A DNA stretch of 64,000 nt from an uncultured Eubacteriales bacterium (GCA_902765395.1 CACWZP010000014.1:1-64000), one strand, 5' to 3'; shown: positions 42,876 through 51,136, counted from the stretch's first letter. Notes: generated from the sequence alone by a model not told the origin. Numbers and translations are program-made.

Positions 42876-43145
42876 TTAGAACTGATCCTTGAAGCCCTTG
42901 CCAGCCTTGAAGCCGGGGGTCTTCTTGGCGGGGATCTCGATGGTCTCGCCAGTGGAAGGCTTGCGGCCAGTGCGGGCGGCGCGCTCCTTCACCTCAAAGG
43001 TGCCAAAGCCCATCAGCTGGACCTTGTCGCCGGCCTTGAGGGCCTCGGTGATGGTGTCGGTGAAAGCGTTCAGCGCGGCCTCGGCCTGCTTCTTGCTCAG
43101 TTCGGACTTCTCAGCCATCTTGGCAATCAGAGTAGCCTTGTTCAT
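42876..43145 (-). CDS. hup: HU family DNA-binding protein
   Basis: The 89-residue histone-like protein has the complete HU fold: [20 protein letters not shown] at the start, [26 protein letters not shown] with the DNA-intercalating Pro arm, and [16 protein letters not shown] at the end. It dimerises and compacts DNA. GGAGGTG lies upstream of the ATG. Confidence 0.97.
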   Translation of the reverse strand: MNKATLIAKMAEKSELSKKQAEAALNAFTDTITEALKAGDKVQLMGFGTFEVKERAARTGRKPSTGETIEIPAKKTPGFKAGKGFKDQF

Positions 43146-43164
43146 GAAAAATACACCTCCAGAT

Positions 43165-43210
43165 ATTATAAGCACATTGAGCACAATAAATCATTGCATA
43201 TTGAGCACAA
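43165..43210 (-). promoter_or_regulatory. hup promoter region with two identical 11-bp repeats
   Basis: TATAAT (43165-43170 read leftward) is the -10. ATTGAGCACAA occurs at 43176-43186 and again at 43200-43210, between and upstream of the core promoter elements. The spacing of 24 bp suggests an operator pair. No matching known regulator is recognised. Confidence 0.45.
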
Positions 43211-43262
43211 CTGTCCTGAATATTCGCCCTCTCCTGCTTCGATTCCTGCTTATTTTTGGATT

Positions 43263-44648
43263 TCAGCACAATTTTACCAAATCCCAATAATTTCTCAACG
43301 TTTCGAGAGGCAGATCCCCGGGTTTATCGGTCATTTCAGCCTCGACCTCGCCAAATCTGGCGATAAAGCGCTTCACCGCGCTGTTCAGGGCCAGCTCCGG
43401 ATCCAGCTTCAGAAGCCGTGCGATGCCGCAGACGCCCATCAGCACCTCCCCCAGCCAGGCCTCGGCGTCGGCGTCCCCGGACAGGCCGGACAGCTTCTCC
43501 GCGCATCGCCTCGCCAGCGCAGCCGCGTCCCCGTCCTTCAGACCCGCCTCCGCGCTGCGCTTCAGCACCTTCACGGCCCTCAGCGTGGCGGGCAGCGCCC
43601 GCGTCACGTCCTCCATGGCCTCCCGCCGGCTGTGCTGGCCGCGCTCGGCCATCTTGTTCCGGGTCCACAGGTCCAGCACCTGCTCCGCATCCACGGCCTG
43701 GTCCCCGCCGAAGATATGGGTGTGCCGGGAGATCATCTTGTCGCAGATGGCGGTGGTGACGTCGGTGATGTCGAATTCGCCGTGACGCCGGGCCAGCTCC
43801 GAGTGGATGGCCACCTGCATCAGCACGTCGCCCAGCTCGTCGTACAGGTGGTCGGTGTCGCCCTCGTCGATGGCGTCGATCACCTCATAGGCCTCCTCCA
43901 GCATGCAGGTGCGCAGGCTCTCGTGGGTCTGCGCCCGGTCCCAGGGGCAGCCGCCGGGGCCGCACAGGCGGCGCATGATCTCGTTGAGATGCTCGAAGTC
44001 GTAGCGCTCCAGCACCGTGATCTCCCGCTCCGCCCGAACCAGCGCGCAGGTCATGTGGTCGTAGTGGTCCGCCCGGTCCAGCTCGTACAGCGGCAGCTTT
44101 ACCGGCGCTTCCCCGCCGTTCAGCAGCCACGCGTCCGCCTCCTCCGGATAGACCTCCATCAGCTTCAGCTTCACCTCGCAGGCCAGCTCCCGGCTCTCCA
44201 GCTCCCGGATCAGGCAGTGCTCCCGGGCGGTGACGTGGAAATCCTCCCAGTCGGAGGCCTCCACCGAGCGCGTCTCGCCGGTCAGGATGGCCAGCAGCGG
44301 CCCCTCCGCGGGCGGCCCGGCGATCACGCGGACGTTTTCCCCCGCTGCTTGTACGATGGGCGGCACGGTGCGGTCGCGGATGTCGGCCACACAGTAGCAC
44401 ACATCGCCCGCTTCGGCGGCCCCCAGCACGGCCTTCGCGGCGGCCTGGGCGTGTTCGTCGAAGTCCTCACAGGTCTCGTAGAGCGCATCCAGCGATTCCC
44501 AGGCGATGCCCTGCCCGTCCAGCCACGCCGCGCAGCCGCAGCGCTCCGTGTGCAGAAGCACGCGCCCGCCCGAGCGAAGCGCCTCCGCAGCCTCCAGCGT
44601 CAGCTGTCCGGCCTGCCAGCCCGTTCCGATGATCGTGATCACACCCAT
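43263..44648 (-). CDS. mazG: YabN-type MazG with N-terminal tetrapyrrole methylase-like domain
   Basis: The 461-residue protein joins an N-terminal tetrapyrrole (corrin/porphyrin) methylase-like domain (residues 1-215, ITIIGTGWQAGQLTLEAAEAL, ending with a LPLYELDR segment) to a MazG nucleotide pyrophosphohydrolase (CPWDRAQTHESLRTCMLEEAYEVIDAI, DELGDVLMQVAIHS with the ExxE and ExxD metal sites). MazG removes aberrant NTPs. The role of the methylase-like part in YabN is not known. The ATG at 44648 directly follows GGGAGG, which lies in a predicted stem. Confidence 0.93.
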   Translation of the reverse strand: MGVITIIGTGWQAGQLTLEAAEALRSGGRVLLHTERCGCAAWLDGQGIAWESLDALYETCEDFDEHAQAAAKAVLGAAEAGDVCYCVADIRDRTVPPIVQAAGENVRVIAGPPAEGPLLAILTGETRSVEASDWEDFHVTAREHCLIRELESRELACEVKLKLMEVYPEEADAWLLNGGEAPVKLPLYELDRADHYDHMTCALVRAEREITVLERYDFEHLNEIMRRLCGPGGCPWDRAQTHESLRTCMLEEAYEVIDAIDEGDTDHLYDELGDVLMQVAIHSELARRHGEFDITDVTTAICDKMISRHTHIFGGDQAVDAEQVLDLWTRNKMAERGQHSRREAMEDVTRALPATLRAVKVLKRSAEAGLKDGDAAALARRCAEKLSGLSGDADAEAWLGEVLMGVCGIARLLKLDPELALNSAVKRFIARFGEVEAEMTDKPGDLPLETLRNYWDLVKLC

Positions 44649-44651
44649 GCG

Positions 44652-44680
44652 CCTCCCGGAAATCATGAATTACCGGGAGG
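44652..44680 (-). promoter_or_regulatory. Hairpin covering the mazG ribosome binding site
   Basis: CCTCCCGG pairs with CCGGGAGG, extended by three more pairs after one mismatch. The 3' arm is the mazG Shine-Dalgarno sequence, so the stem would hide it in transcripts that read through from spoVT. Confidence 0.5.
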
Positions 44681-44681
44681 T

Positions 44682-44711
44682 ATTATACCACAGGCGGGGC
44701 GGAGCTGGCAA
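44682..44711 (-). promoter_or_regulatory. Probable promoter of mazG
   Basis: TTGCCA (44706-44711), 18 bp, TATAAT (44682-44687), read leftward. Transcripts from here would start inside the 5' arm of the hairpin. Confidence 0.6.
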
Positions 44712-44714
44712 GGC

Positions 44715-45269
44715 TTACTGCTCCATCTGGCGTCCGATGATATTGGCCGTGGTCTCGGCCACCTTCTGGTCCACGTTGGTCATCTGAAGGCCGGATTCCC
44801 GGCTAAGCAGCATCAAGCCGCCCACGATCTCCCCGTCGGCCAGGATCGGCGCCACGATCTGGGCAGAGTAGGCCTCGGGCCGGTCGTCCTGGGTCATGGG
44901 AATCATCTTCATGCCCGCCGACAGGTTCAGCATCACCAGCTGGCGGCCCTGCAATATCTGGTCCGCTTCCGGGCTGAGCGCCTTTTCCACATACTCCCGC
45001 TTTGCCGCGCCGGAGGAGGACACGATGGCGTCCCGGTCGCTGATCAGCGCCACGTGGCCCAGCGTGCGGTACAGGCTGTCGGTGTAGTCCTTGGCGATGG
45101 ACGCGATCTCGCCGATGGGCGAATACTTTTTGAGTACCACCTCCCCATCGTGGTCGGTGAATATCTCCAGCGGGTCGCCCTCCCTGATCCGCAGGGTCCT
45201 GCGGATTTCCTTGGGGATGACCACCCGCCCCAGCTCGTCGATACGCCGTACAATGCCCGTTGCTCTCAT
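44715..45269 (-). CDS. spoVT: Stage V sporulation protein T
   Basis: The 184-residue transcription factor has an N-terminal AbrB/MazE swapped-hairpin DNA-binding domain (MRATGIVRRIDELGRVVIPKEIRR) and a C-terminal GAF-like domain (about 55-184). SpoVT tunes sigma-G-dependent genes late in forespore development. The ribosome site GGAGG precedes the ATG. No clear sigma-G promoter was found in the short upstream region. Confidence 0.96.
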   Translation of the reverse strand: MRATGIVRRIDELGRVVIPKEIRRTLRIREGDPLEIFTDHDGEVVLKKYSPIGEIASIAKDYTDSLYRTLGHVALISDRDAIVSSSGAAKREYVEKALSPEADQILQGRQLVMLNLSAGMKMIPMTQDDRPEAYSAQIVAPILADGEIVGGLMLLSRESGLQMTNVDQKVAETTANIIGRQMEQ

Positions 45270-45394
45270 AAAAACGCCTCCATAAGCTCAAACTGGCTGA
45301 AAATGCTTTCAGCGCCACATACATCAAAGTCGTGTGCGTAGTTTGCGCGAAACGGGGCGTTTTATGCGCGTCGCCAGGCGGACGCAAATCGCGG

Positions 45395-45423
45395 TTTACA
45401 TCGGCGGCGCGGCGTTGTATAAT
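45395..45423 (+). promoter_or_regulatory. Sigma-A promoter of the FTR-like gene
   Basis: TTTACA (45395-45400), 17 bp, TATAAT (45418-45423). Confidence 0.8.
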
Positions 45424-45453
45424 GCTTTTGAGGAAGAGTTGGGAGGGAGCACC

Positions 45454-45651
45454 ATGAAGATTCGTTTCAACGAGAATCAAGAGGTCGTCAGGACCATCAA
45501 GGAGGGCCTGGAGCGCACGGGCGGCTACTGCCCCTGCCGGCTGGCACGCACGCCGGAGAACAAGTGCATGTGCAAGGAGTTCCGGGAGCAGATCGCCGAT
45601 CCGGATTACGAAGGCTATTGTCACTGCATGCTGTACTACAAGGAAAAATGA
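45454..45651 (+). CDS. Ferredoxin-thioredoxin reductase catalytic-chain-like protein
   Basis: The 65-residue protein carries the cysteine pattern of the FTR beta chain: CPCR, CMCKEFR and CHCMLY, which in plants and cyanobacteria hold a [4Fe-4S] cluster next to a redox disulfide. It is far shorter than chloroplast FTR beta chains and has no variable-chain partner here, so it is a minimal bacterial form whose partner (thioredoxin or other) is unknown. GGGAGGGAG precedes the ATG. It is monocistronic between a clear promoter and terminator. Confidence 0.85.
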   Translation: MKIRFNENQEVVRTIKEGLERTGGYCPCRLARTPENKCMCKEFREQIADPDYEGYCHCMLYYKEK

Positions 45652-45660
45652 GCGCAAAGA

Positions 45661-45697
45661 AACGGGCTTCCGTCGCTGGACGGAAGCCCGTTTTTCA
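45661..45697. terminator. Bidirectional terminator
   Basis: AACGGGCTTCCGTC pairs with GACGGAAGCCCGTT around GCTG and is followed by TTTTT. It serves the FTR-like gene and, on the other strand, the PrsA-like gene. Confidence 0.92.
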
Positions 45698-45703
45698 TAT
45701 GGG

Positions 45704-47131
45704 TCAGTTCTCGCTGGTCTGCAGCTTGAAGTTCTCGATGGTGTACACCGGCTTGAGCGCCTCGACCCAGGCGTCCAGCTCGCTGTCGAAGTGCTCGGAC
45801 TTCTTCTCCTCCAGGGTCTGGTCATACAGGGCGTCGTGAATGTCCTCCAGCGCCACCGCGCCAGGGGTCACGTCGCTCTCGTAGCGGATGATGTGCACGC
45901 CGCTGGAGCTGATGACCGGCTTCTCGGACACGTCGCCCACGTTCTCAAGGGCCATCGCGCCATCGGTGAAGTGCTGGTCCCAGGTGGTGGAAGCGCTGCT
46001 GACGTAGTAGCCGCGGGTCTTGGTGGGCTCGTTCTGCATGCCGGGATCCTCGCCGTATTCCTCGATCAGGGCGCCGAAGTCCTCGCCGTCGTTGATCTTC
46101 TCATAGATCTCGTCCAGCTTGTCCTGCACGGAGGCCAGGCAGTCGGCTTCGGCCTTCTCGGCATCGGCCTTCAGGCCTTCCAGGTTCTTCTCGGCTTCGT
46201 CGATGTCGGCCTGGATCTCCTCGGCGGTGCGGGGCGCCTCGGTGGGCTCGGCATCCTCAGCATCCTCGGTGTCCTCGGCATCGTCGTCGTTCAGGGCATC
46301 CAGTTCGCTGCGCAGGTTCTCCAGACTGGTCTCGGCGCTGGTGACGGCGCTGCGGGCGTCGTTCACGGCGGTCAGCACGTCGTCCTCGGGCTTGACCAGG
46401 ATGTGCTTCACGGTGCGATAGCCCTCGGGCATCCAGGTCACCACGTCGTCGTCGGAGGACATGGCGCTCTCAAAGCTGGCGGGAGAGTCGGCGTAGGTCT
46501 CCTCGTCGCTCTTCACCTGCTCGTCGTAGGCGGCGGTCAGGTCTTCCTCGGAAACCTCGGTGACCTCGTCGCGCACGGCCTGCTCGATCAGCTCATAGTT
46601 GGCGGTGGCCAGCTCCATCTTCAACAGGGCTTCCTTGGTGTAGCCCATGGTGTACATGTTGTACTCGATCTGCTTGGCCTTGACTTCCTCGTTCTTGCTG
46701 GTCACGTTGCCGGAGACGGCCTCGTAGGCCTCCTGGTAGTGCTCCTCGGCCTCGGCCTCCACCTCGGCCTGCTTATCGTCGTCCAGCTTCAGGCCGCGGC
46801 TCTCGATCTGCTGGGCGATGGCCACGTTCTGCACGGCGTTCTCCACCACGTCCTGCTCCACATCGGTGATGGCGTCGGCCGGCATGCTGATGCCGTACAT
46901 GCTGTACATCTGGCTCATGTAGGAGTACTGGGAATTGAAGGCCAGCATCGCGTCCTCCTGGGTGATCTCGCCGCCTTCGTAGCTGGCGACCACGCCGGCA
47001 TACTGCTTCTTCAGGGCGGCAAAGTCCTGATCCAGCTGCTTGAGCTCGTCAACGCCGATCAGGTTGCAGCCGGAAAGCACCAGCATCAGTACGATCAAAA
47101 GGCCCGTGAGGCGCACAATCGCGTGTTTCAT
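45704..47131 (-). CDS. PrsA/SurA-like peptidylprolyl isomerase lipoprotein with split parvulin domain
   Basis: The 475-residue protein has a lipoprotein signal (LVLSGC), a SurA/PrsA-type helical N-domain (about 25-215) and a parvulin domain. The parvulin start (TVKHILVKPEDD, about 240) is separated from its remainder (KINDGEDFGALIEEYGEDPGM to SSSGVHIIRY, about 345-430) by an inserted acidic coiled-coil of about 90 residues with a DDDAEDTEDAEDAE run. It should fold exported proteins outside the membrane. The gene is monocistronic and its promoter lies over the 3' end of the upstream gene. Confidence 0.9.
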   Translation of the reverse strand: MKHAIVRLTGLLIVLMLVLSGCNLIGVDELKQLDQDFAALKKQYAGVVASYEGGEITQEDAMLAFNSQYSYMSQMYSMYGISMPADAITDVEQDVVENAVQNVAIAQQIESRGLKLDDDKQAEVEAEAEEHYQEAYEAVSGNVTSKNEEVKAKQIEYNMYTMGYTKEALLKMELATANYELIEQAVRDEVTEVSEEDLTAAYDEQVKSDEETYADSPASFESAMSSDDDVVTWMPEGYRTVKHILVKPEDDVLTAVNDARSAVTSAETSLENLRSELDALNDDDAEDTEDAEDAEPTEAPRTAEEIQADIDEAEKNLEGLKADAEKAEADCLASVQDKLDEIYEKINDGEDFGALIEEYGEDPGMQNEPTKTRGYYVSSASTTWDQHFTDGAMALENVGDVSEKPVISSSGVHIIRYESDVTPGAVALEDIHDALYDQTLEEKKSEHFDSELDAWVEALKPVYTIENFKLQTSEN

Positions 47132-47181
47132 AGTAAATCTTCCTCTCCATCCAGGGCATGTAAACCCAAAAATAAACTCAC

Positions 47182-47760
47182 TCAGTGATTATACAGCATT
47201 TCAGAATTTTGCGCAAGGTTTTTTGGCAATTCTTCACCCAGCAAAAACGCAAACAGCGCCCTTTGCGCGTCGTTTTCACAATTTGTATAAAATTTCGCGC
47301 CGGTTTTGACGGGCATAAGTGCCACTCGCTCGCTTGACCGCAGTCCCTTGGCGATCCGCCGGGCCACGCGGCCGTCGCCCGCTTCCAGGATCAGCGCGTC
47401 GGACACGCACAGCGCCAGATTGCGCATGGCAAAGCCTGTGAACCTCCGGGCCCGGATGAGCGCCCACGCCGGTTCACAGGCCGGCTCCACCAGCGCCAGA
47501 CGCTCCACCGGCAGCTGCTCCGCCAGAGCCAGCGCCGCCATACAGCCTGTGCCGCGGGCCAGCACGCATGCCGCACCGTATTCCCGCCGCACCCGCTGCA
47601 AAAGGGTCTGCAGCGCCGGAAGGGGCCGTTCCCCCGCCGGTCGATGAAAGGCGTGGGGCGCGATGCCGTCAGGAAAAGAAAGCCCGGAAAGAAGATTCTC
47701 TCCGGACGTGGGTTCGTCGATCAGTATGCAGCCGACGGGTCTGTTTCGGGTTTTGCTCAC
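47182..47760 (-). CDS. Hypothetical protein, possibly a degenerate alpha/beta hydrolase
   Basis: The 192-residue protein starts at a GTG (VSKTRNRP) 37 bp after ktrA. The middle (ARGTGCMAALALAEQ then RLALVEPA) has the look of an alpha/beta-hydrolase nucleophile elbow, but with Gly where the serine should be. A later VALMPVKTGAKFYTNCE segment would match the strand bearing the acid. No family can be named. It is the last gene of the pfkB-ktrB-ktrA run. Codon use is like its neighbours. Confidence 0.6.
   Translation of the reverse strand: MSKTRNRPVGCILIDEPTSGENLLSGLSFPDGIAPHAFHRPAGERPLPALQTLLQRVRREYGAACVLARGTGCMAALALAEQLPVERLALVEPACEPAWALIRARRFTGFAMRNLALCVSDALILEAGDGRVARRIAKGLRSSERVALMPVKTGAKFYTNCENDAQRALFAFLLGEELPKNLAQNSEMLYNH
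47188..47216 (-). promoter_or_regulatory. Sigma-A promoter of the PrsA-like gene
   Basis: TTGCGC (47211-47216), 17 bp, TATAAT (47188-47193), read leftward, within the last codons of the upstream gene. Confidence 0.75.
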
Positions 47761-47797
47761 GGAAGCACCGCCCCCCCTGCCGGGCGGCAGCGCCCGG

Positions 47798-48466
47798 TTA
47801 TTTTCGGTTCAGCTTCGCCAGGGTCTCGTCCTTCACCACCACCAGCAGCACGTCCTCCTCCCGGAGCACGGTGTCCGGCATGGGCATGGCGTTCAGGTCT
47901 TCGCCGGTGCGGATGGCCACTACGTTGATGCCCAGCTTGCTGCGCATGGCCAGGCTCATCAGCGTCTTGCCCACCCATTCCGGCTTCGGGCGGATCTCCG
48001 CCATGGAGTATTCGGAGGACAGCTCCAGGAAGTCGATGATGTCGCCCGATACAAGGTTATGCGCCACCCGGCGGCCCATATCCCGCTCCGGGAACAAAAC
48101 CTGGTCTGCACCCAGCTTTTCCAGCATCCGGCCGTGGAACTCGTCCTGGGCCTTGGCGATGACCCGCCGGCAGCCCAGCTCCTTCAGGCTCATCACGATG
48201 GTGCCGCTGGCGCGGATGTCCGAACCCATGGTGACGAAGGCCACGTCGAAGTCCGGGATGCCCAGCGCCGAGAGGGCGTCCTGGTCCATGGCGTCCATCT
48301 GCACGGTGTGGGTCAGCGTGTCCCGCAGGTCTTCCACCACGTCCATGCGCCTATCCACGCCCAACACCTCGTAGCCATCCTGGCACAGGGTCTTGGCGAT
48401 GGCGGTGCCGAAGCGGCCCAGGCCCACCACGATAAACTGCTTCTTCTGCTTGCTCTTGTTGGCCAT
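47798..48466 (-). CDS. ktrA: Potassium uptake regulatory subunit KtrA
   Basis: The 222-residue RCK protein has a Rossmann NAD/ATP-binding motif (VVGLGRFGTAIAKTL), the VDRR acidic strand end, and a C-terminal TrkA-C domain (MPDTVLREEDVLLVVV). It forms an octameric ring that gates KtrB. It directly follows ktrB in the same operon. Confidence 0.96.
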   Translation of the reverse strand: MANKSKQKKQFIVVGLGRFGTAIAKTLCQDGYEVLGVDRRMDVVEDLRDTLTHTVQMDAMDQDALSALGIPDFDVAFVTMGSDIRASGTIVMSLKELGCRRVIAKAQDEFHGRMLEKLGADQVLFPERDMGRRVAHNLVSGDIIDFLELSSEYSMAEIRPKPEWVGKTLMSLAMRSKLGINVVAIRTGEDLNAMPMPDTVLREEDVLLVVVKDETLAKLNRK

Positions 48467-48502
48467 ATTGGAAAACCTCCGTAAAGGATGTTGTACAGTA
48501 AC

Positions 48503-49930
48503 CTAACCTATCATCACCCGGTCCTCGGGATAGCGGATCAGCTCCCTGCTGCGGCTCTGGCGGCGCATGAACAGCAGCGCCATGGTCAGCGGGCCGATGC
48601 GGCCGATGTACATGGTGATGATGATGAGTATCCGCGCCAGCGGCACCAGGTTTGCGGAGCCGATGGCGGATATGCCCACCGTGCCCACGGCGGACACGCA
48701 TTCATAGTACAGGTCCAGGAACGCCGCGCCGGGCTGCAGGATCGAAAGCGCGCAGATGTCCACGAAGGCCACGGCCATGGCGATGAACGTGATGGCGATG
48801 GTGCGCTGGATCAACTCCCGGTCGATGCGCCGCTCGAACACCACGATGCTGCTCTCGCCCCGAGCCACCATGCGCACCGTCAGCACCAGTATGGCCAGGG
48901 TGGTCACCTTGATGCCACCGCCGGTGGAGGCTGGAGCCGCGCCGATCAGCATGAGGAAGCCGCCGATCAGCTTCGTGCAGTCCCGCAACGCGCCTTGGTC
49001 GACGGTGTTGAAGCCAGCCGTGCGCAGCGTCATCGACTGGAACAGCGCCGCCAGCAGCTTGTCCTTGACGGACAGCGGCCCCAGCGTGCCGGGATTGTTC
49101 CACTCCAGGGCCAGCACGATCGCCATGCCACCGAAGAGCAGCGCGAAGTAGCTGACCAGCACCAGCTTGGTATGCAGGCGATACTTCCGGAAGCTGCGCT
49201 TCTTCAGCATGTCGTGGAGCACGCCGAAGCCCAGGCCCCCGATCACCACCAGGCCCACCGCCGTCAGGTTCATCAGCACGTCTCCGGTGAAGCCGGTCAG
49301 GCTGCGCCCGCCGCCGAACAGGTCAAAGCCGGCGTTGCAAAACGCGGAAACCGAGTGGAACACCGCGAAGAACGCGCCCTTCAACGGCCCGTACATCGGC
49401 ACGAGCCGTATGGCGAACAGCAGCGCACCCACGAATTCCACGGTGAAGGCGCTGCGGGCCACCCAGCCGATCAGCTGCACCACGCCGCCCATGTCGTCCT
49501 CGTTCAGTGAATCCTGGATGATCATGCGTTCGCGCATGGAGACGCTGCGGCCGATGATTCTAAATAGCATCGTGGCGAAGGTCATGAAGCCCAGGCCGCC
49601 GATCTGGATCAGAACCAGCAGCACCACGTGGCCGAAGGTGGAATAGGCCGTGCCGGTGTCACGCACCACCAGGCCCGTGACGCACACCGCGCTGGTGGCG
49701 GTGAACAGCGTGTCAAACCAGGGCACGCGCACGCCCGTGGCGGATGCGACAGGCAGCGTCAACAGCAAACTGCCCAGCAGTATGATGCCCAGGAACCCCA
49801 GGGCGATCATCGGCAGGGCGTTGAAGCCGGAGCGCCTGTACAGGTGCTGCACGAGGCTGCCAATAAACCGACGTCGGTTTTTATTGTGGGCATCCCCGAC
49901 GGACAGGGGCCCTTTCCAGTTGGACAGCAC
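48503..49930 (-). CDS. ktrB: Potassium uptake channel subunit KtrB (TrkH family)
   Basis: The 475-residue membrane protein has four M1-P-M2 repeats with filter loops SAVCVTGL, SAFCNAGF, TLRTAGF and SAVGTVGI, each with the conserved glycine. With KtrA it forms a Na+-dependent K+ transporter. It starts at a GTG just after the pfkB stop, with GAGAGGG upstream, so it is cotranscribed with the sugar kinase gene. Confidence 0.96.
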   Translation of the reverse strand: MLSNWKGPLSVGDAHNKNRRRFIGSLVQHLYRRSGFNALPMIALGFLGIILLGSLLLTLPVASATGVRVPWFDTLFTATSAVCVTGLVVRDTGTAYSTFGHVVLLVLIQIGGLGFMTFATMLFRIIGRSVSMRERMIIQDSLNEDDMGGVVQLIGWVARSAFTVEFVGALLFAIRLVPMYGPLKGAFFAVFHSVSAFCNAGFDLFGGGRSLTGFTGDVLMNLTAVGLVVIGGLGFGVLHDMLKKRSFRKYRLHTKLVLVSYFALLFGGMAIVLALEWNNPGTLGPLSVKDKLLAALFQSMTLRTAGFNTVDQGALRDCTKLIGGFLMLIGAAPASTGGGIKVTTLAILVLTVRMVARGESSIVVFERRIDRELIQRTIAITFIAMAVAFVDICALSILQPGAAFLDLYYECVSAVGTVGISAIGSANLVPLARILIIITMYIGRIGPLTMALLFMRRQSRSRELIRYPEDRVMIG

Positions 49931-49931
49931 G

Positions 49932-50861
49932 CTAAACCCTCTCGATCTTCACCATGTCCAGGAAGGCCTTGTACACCGTCCTGTCGATGGCCTTATAGCC
50001 CTCGGTCATGCAGCGGGCGCTGGCACAGGCCACGCCCATGCGGAAGGCCTCCTCCAGCTCGCTGTCAGCCATGAAGCCGGCCACCAGGCCCGCCACCATG
50101 GCGTCCCCGGCGCCCACGGTGCCCTTCACCTCGATGTTCATCCGCGGCGCGTAAAGCGTGGAATCGCCGTCGGTGATCAGCGCGCCGTCCGCGCCAAGGG
50201 ACACGGCCACCACTTCGACGCCCATGTCGATATACTTCAGCGCCGCCTTCTTGACCTCGTCGATGCTGGCCAGGCGGCCGCCGGTCATGCCCTCCAGCTC
50301 ATAGCGGTTGGGCTTGATCATGAAAGGCCTCGCCTCCAGGCCGTACTTCAGCCGCTCGCCGTCCGCGTCCAGCACGCAGCGGCAGCCCAGGCCCTCCACC
50401 GCCCGGATCAGCGTGCGGTAGTAATCCTGGGGGCAGCCCGGCGGCGTGGAGCCGGACAGGATCAGGTAGTCGCTGGCATCGGCGTGGCGCGCCACAAGCT
50501 CCACCATCTCTGCAAGCTTTTCCTCCTCCACCGGCTGGCCGTTTTCGTTCAGCTCTGTGATAACGCCCGCGGCCCGGTCGAACACCTTGATGTTCGTGCG
50601 GGCGCGGCCATCGCACCAGATGAAGTCGTAGGCGGTGGAGTTCATCATCAGCCGCTTTTCAAACAGCGGCGCGCTGTCGCGGTACATGAAGCCCACGCAC
50701 TCGGCGTCCAACCCCAGGCTGGACACGGTCAGCGCCACGTTGATGCCCTTGCCGGCGGCATTGTCGCCCCGGGAGATGATGCGGTTCAGCCCGCCGGGGG
50801 TGAAGTTCTCCACCGTCAACGTGCGGTCGATGCTGGGATTCAGGGATACAGTCGTAATCAT
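49932..50861 (-). CDS. 1-phosphofructokinase family sugar-phosphate kinase (PfkB)
   Basis: The 309-residue ribokinase-fold kinase has the 1-PFK start (MITTVSLNPSIDRTLTVENF), the GGKG-like AAGKGINVA motif, the KPN loop (IKPNRYELE) and the catalytic GTVGAGDAMVAG. It probably phosphorylates fructose-1-phosphate or tagatose-6-phosphate. No PTS gene is present, so the substrate is open. Its genetic link with K+ uptake genes is unusual. It overlaps the preceding small membrane protein gene by 4 bp. Confidence 0.9.
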   Translation of the reverse strand: MITTVSLNPSIDRTLTVENFTPGGLNRIISRGDNAAGKGINVALTVSSLGLDAECVGFMYRDSAPLFEKRLMMNSTAYDFIWCDGRARTNIKVFDRAAGVITELNENGQPVEEEKLAEMVELVARHADASDYLILSGSTPPGCPQDYYRTLIRAVEGLGCRCVLDADGERLKYGLEARPFMIKPNRYELEGMTGGRLASIDEVKKAALKYIDMGVEVVAVSLGADGALITDGDSTLYAPRMNIEVKGTVGAGDAMVAGLVAGFMADSELEEAFRMGVACASARCMTEGYKAIDRTVYKAFLDMVKIERV

Positions 50862-51058
50862 TCGGTTCGCTCCTGCTGTGTGTTGTCCTTTGGATGCTCT
50901 TTCTCTTCGGCCTTACGGGCTTCTTCCTCCTCGCGGGCCTCCTCCTCCACATGGCGGATGAAGCCGCCGATGTGGTGGGAAAGCGTGAAGCCCACCAGCA
51001 GGCAGAGCGCGCCCAGCACGACCAGGGCGATCAATACGATCTTTTGCGTGCCCGTCAT
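50858..51058 (-). CDS. Small single-pass membrane protein
   Basis: The 66-residue protein has one membrane helix (IVLIALVVLGALCLLVGF, residues 7-24) and a highly charged Glu/Lys-rich tail (EEEAREEEEARKAEEKEH). GGGGAGG precedes the ATG. It opens the pfkB-ktrB-ktrA run and overlaps pfkB (ATGA). Function is unknown. Confidence 0.7.
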   Translation of the reverse strand: MTGTQKIVLIALVVLGALCLLVGFTLSHHIGGFIRHVEEEAREEEEARKAEEKEHPKDNTQQERTE

Positions 51059-51106
51059 GCCGTCGCCTCCCCTGCCGGATGTGCGCAGTCATCCAATGTA
51101 CATATC

Positions 51107-51134
51107 AGTATATCACAATTTTGTCAAATTTCAA
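51107..51134 (-). promoter_or_regulatory. Probable promoter of the pfkB-ktrBA run
   Basis: TTGAAA (51129-51134), 16 bp, TATACT (51107-51112), read leftward. A second reading, TTGACA with a TATGTA 17 bp on, overlaps it. Confidence 0.6.
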
Positions 51135-51136
51135 GT

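Noticed and set aside
45270-45394. A sigma-G promoter before spoVT
   Set aside because: A CATTTTC hexamer is present but no GHATR box lies 17-19 bp upstream.
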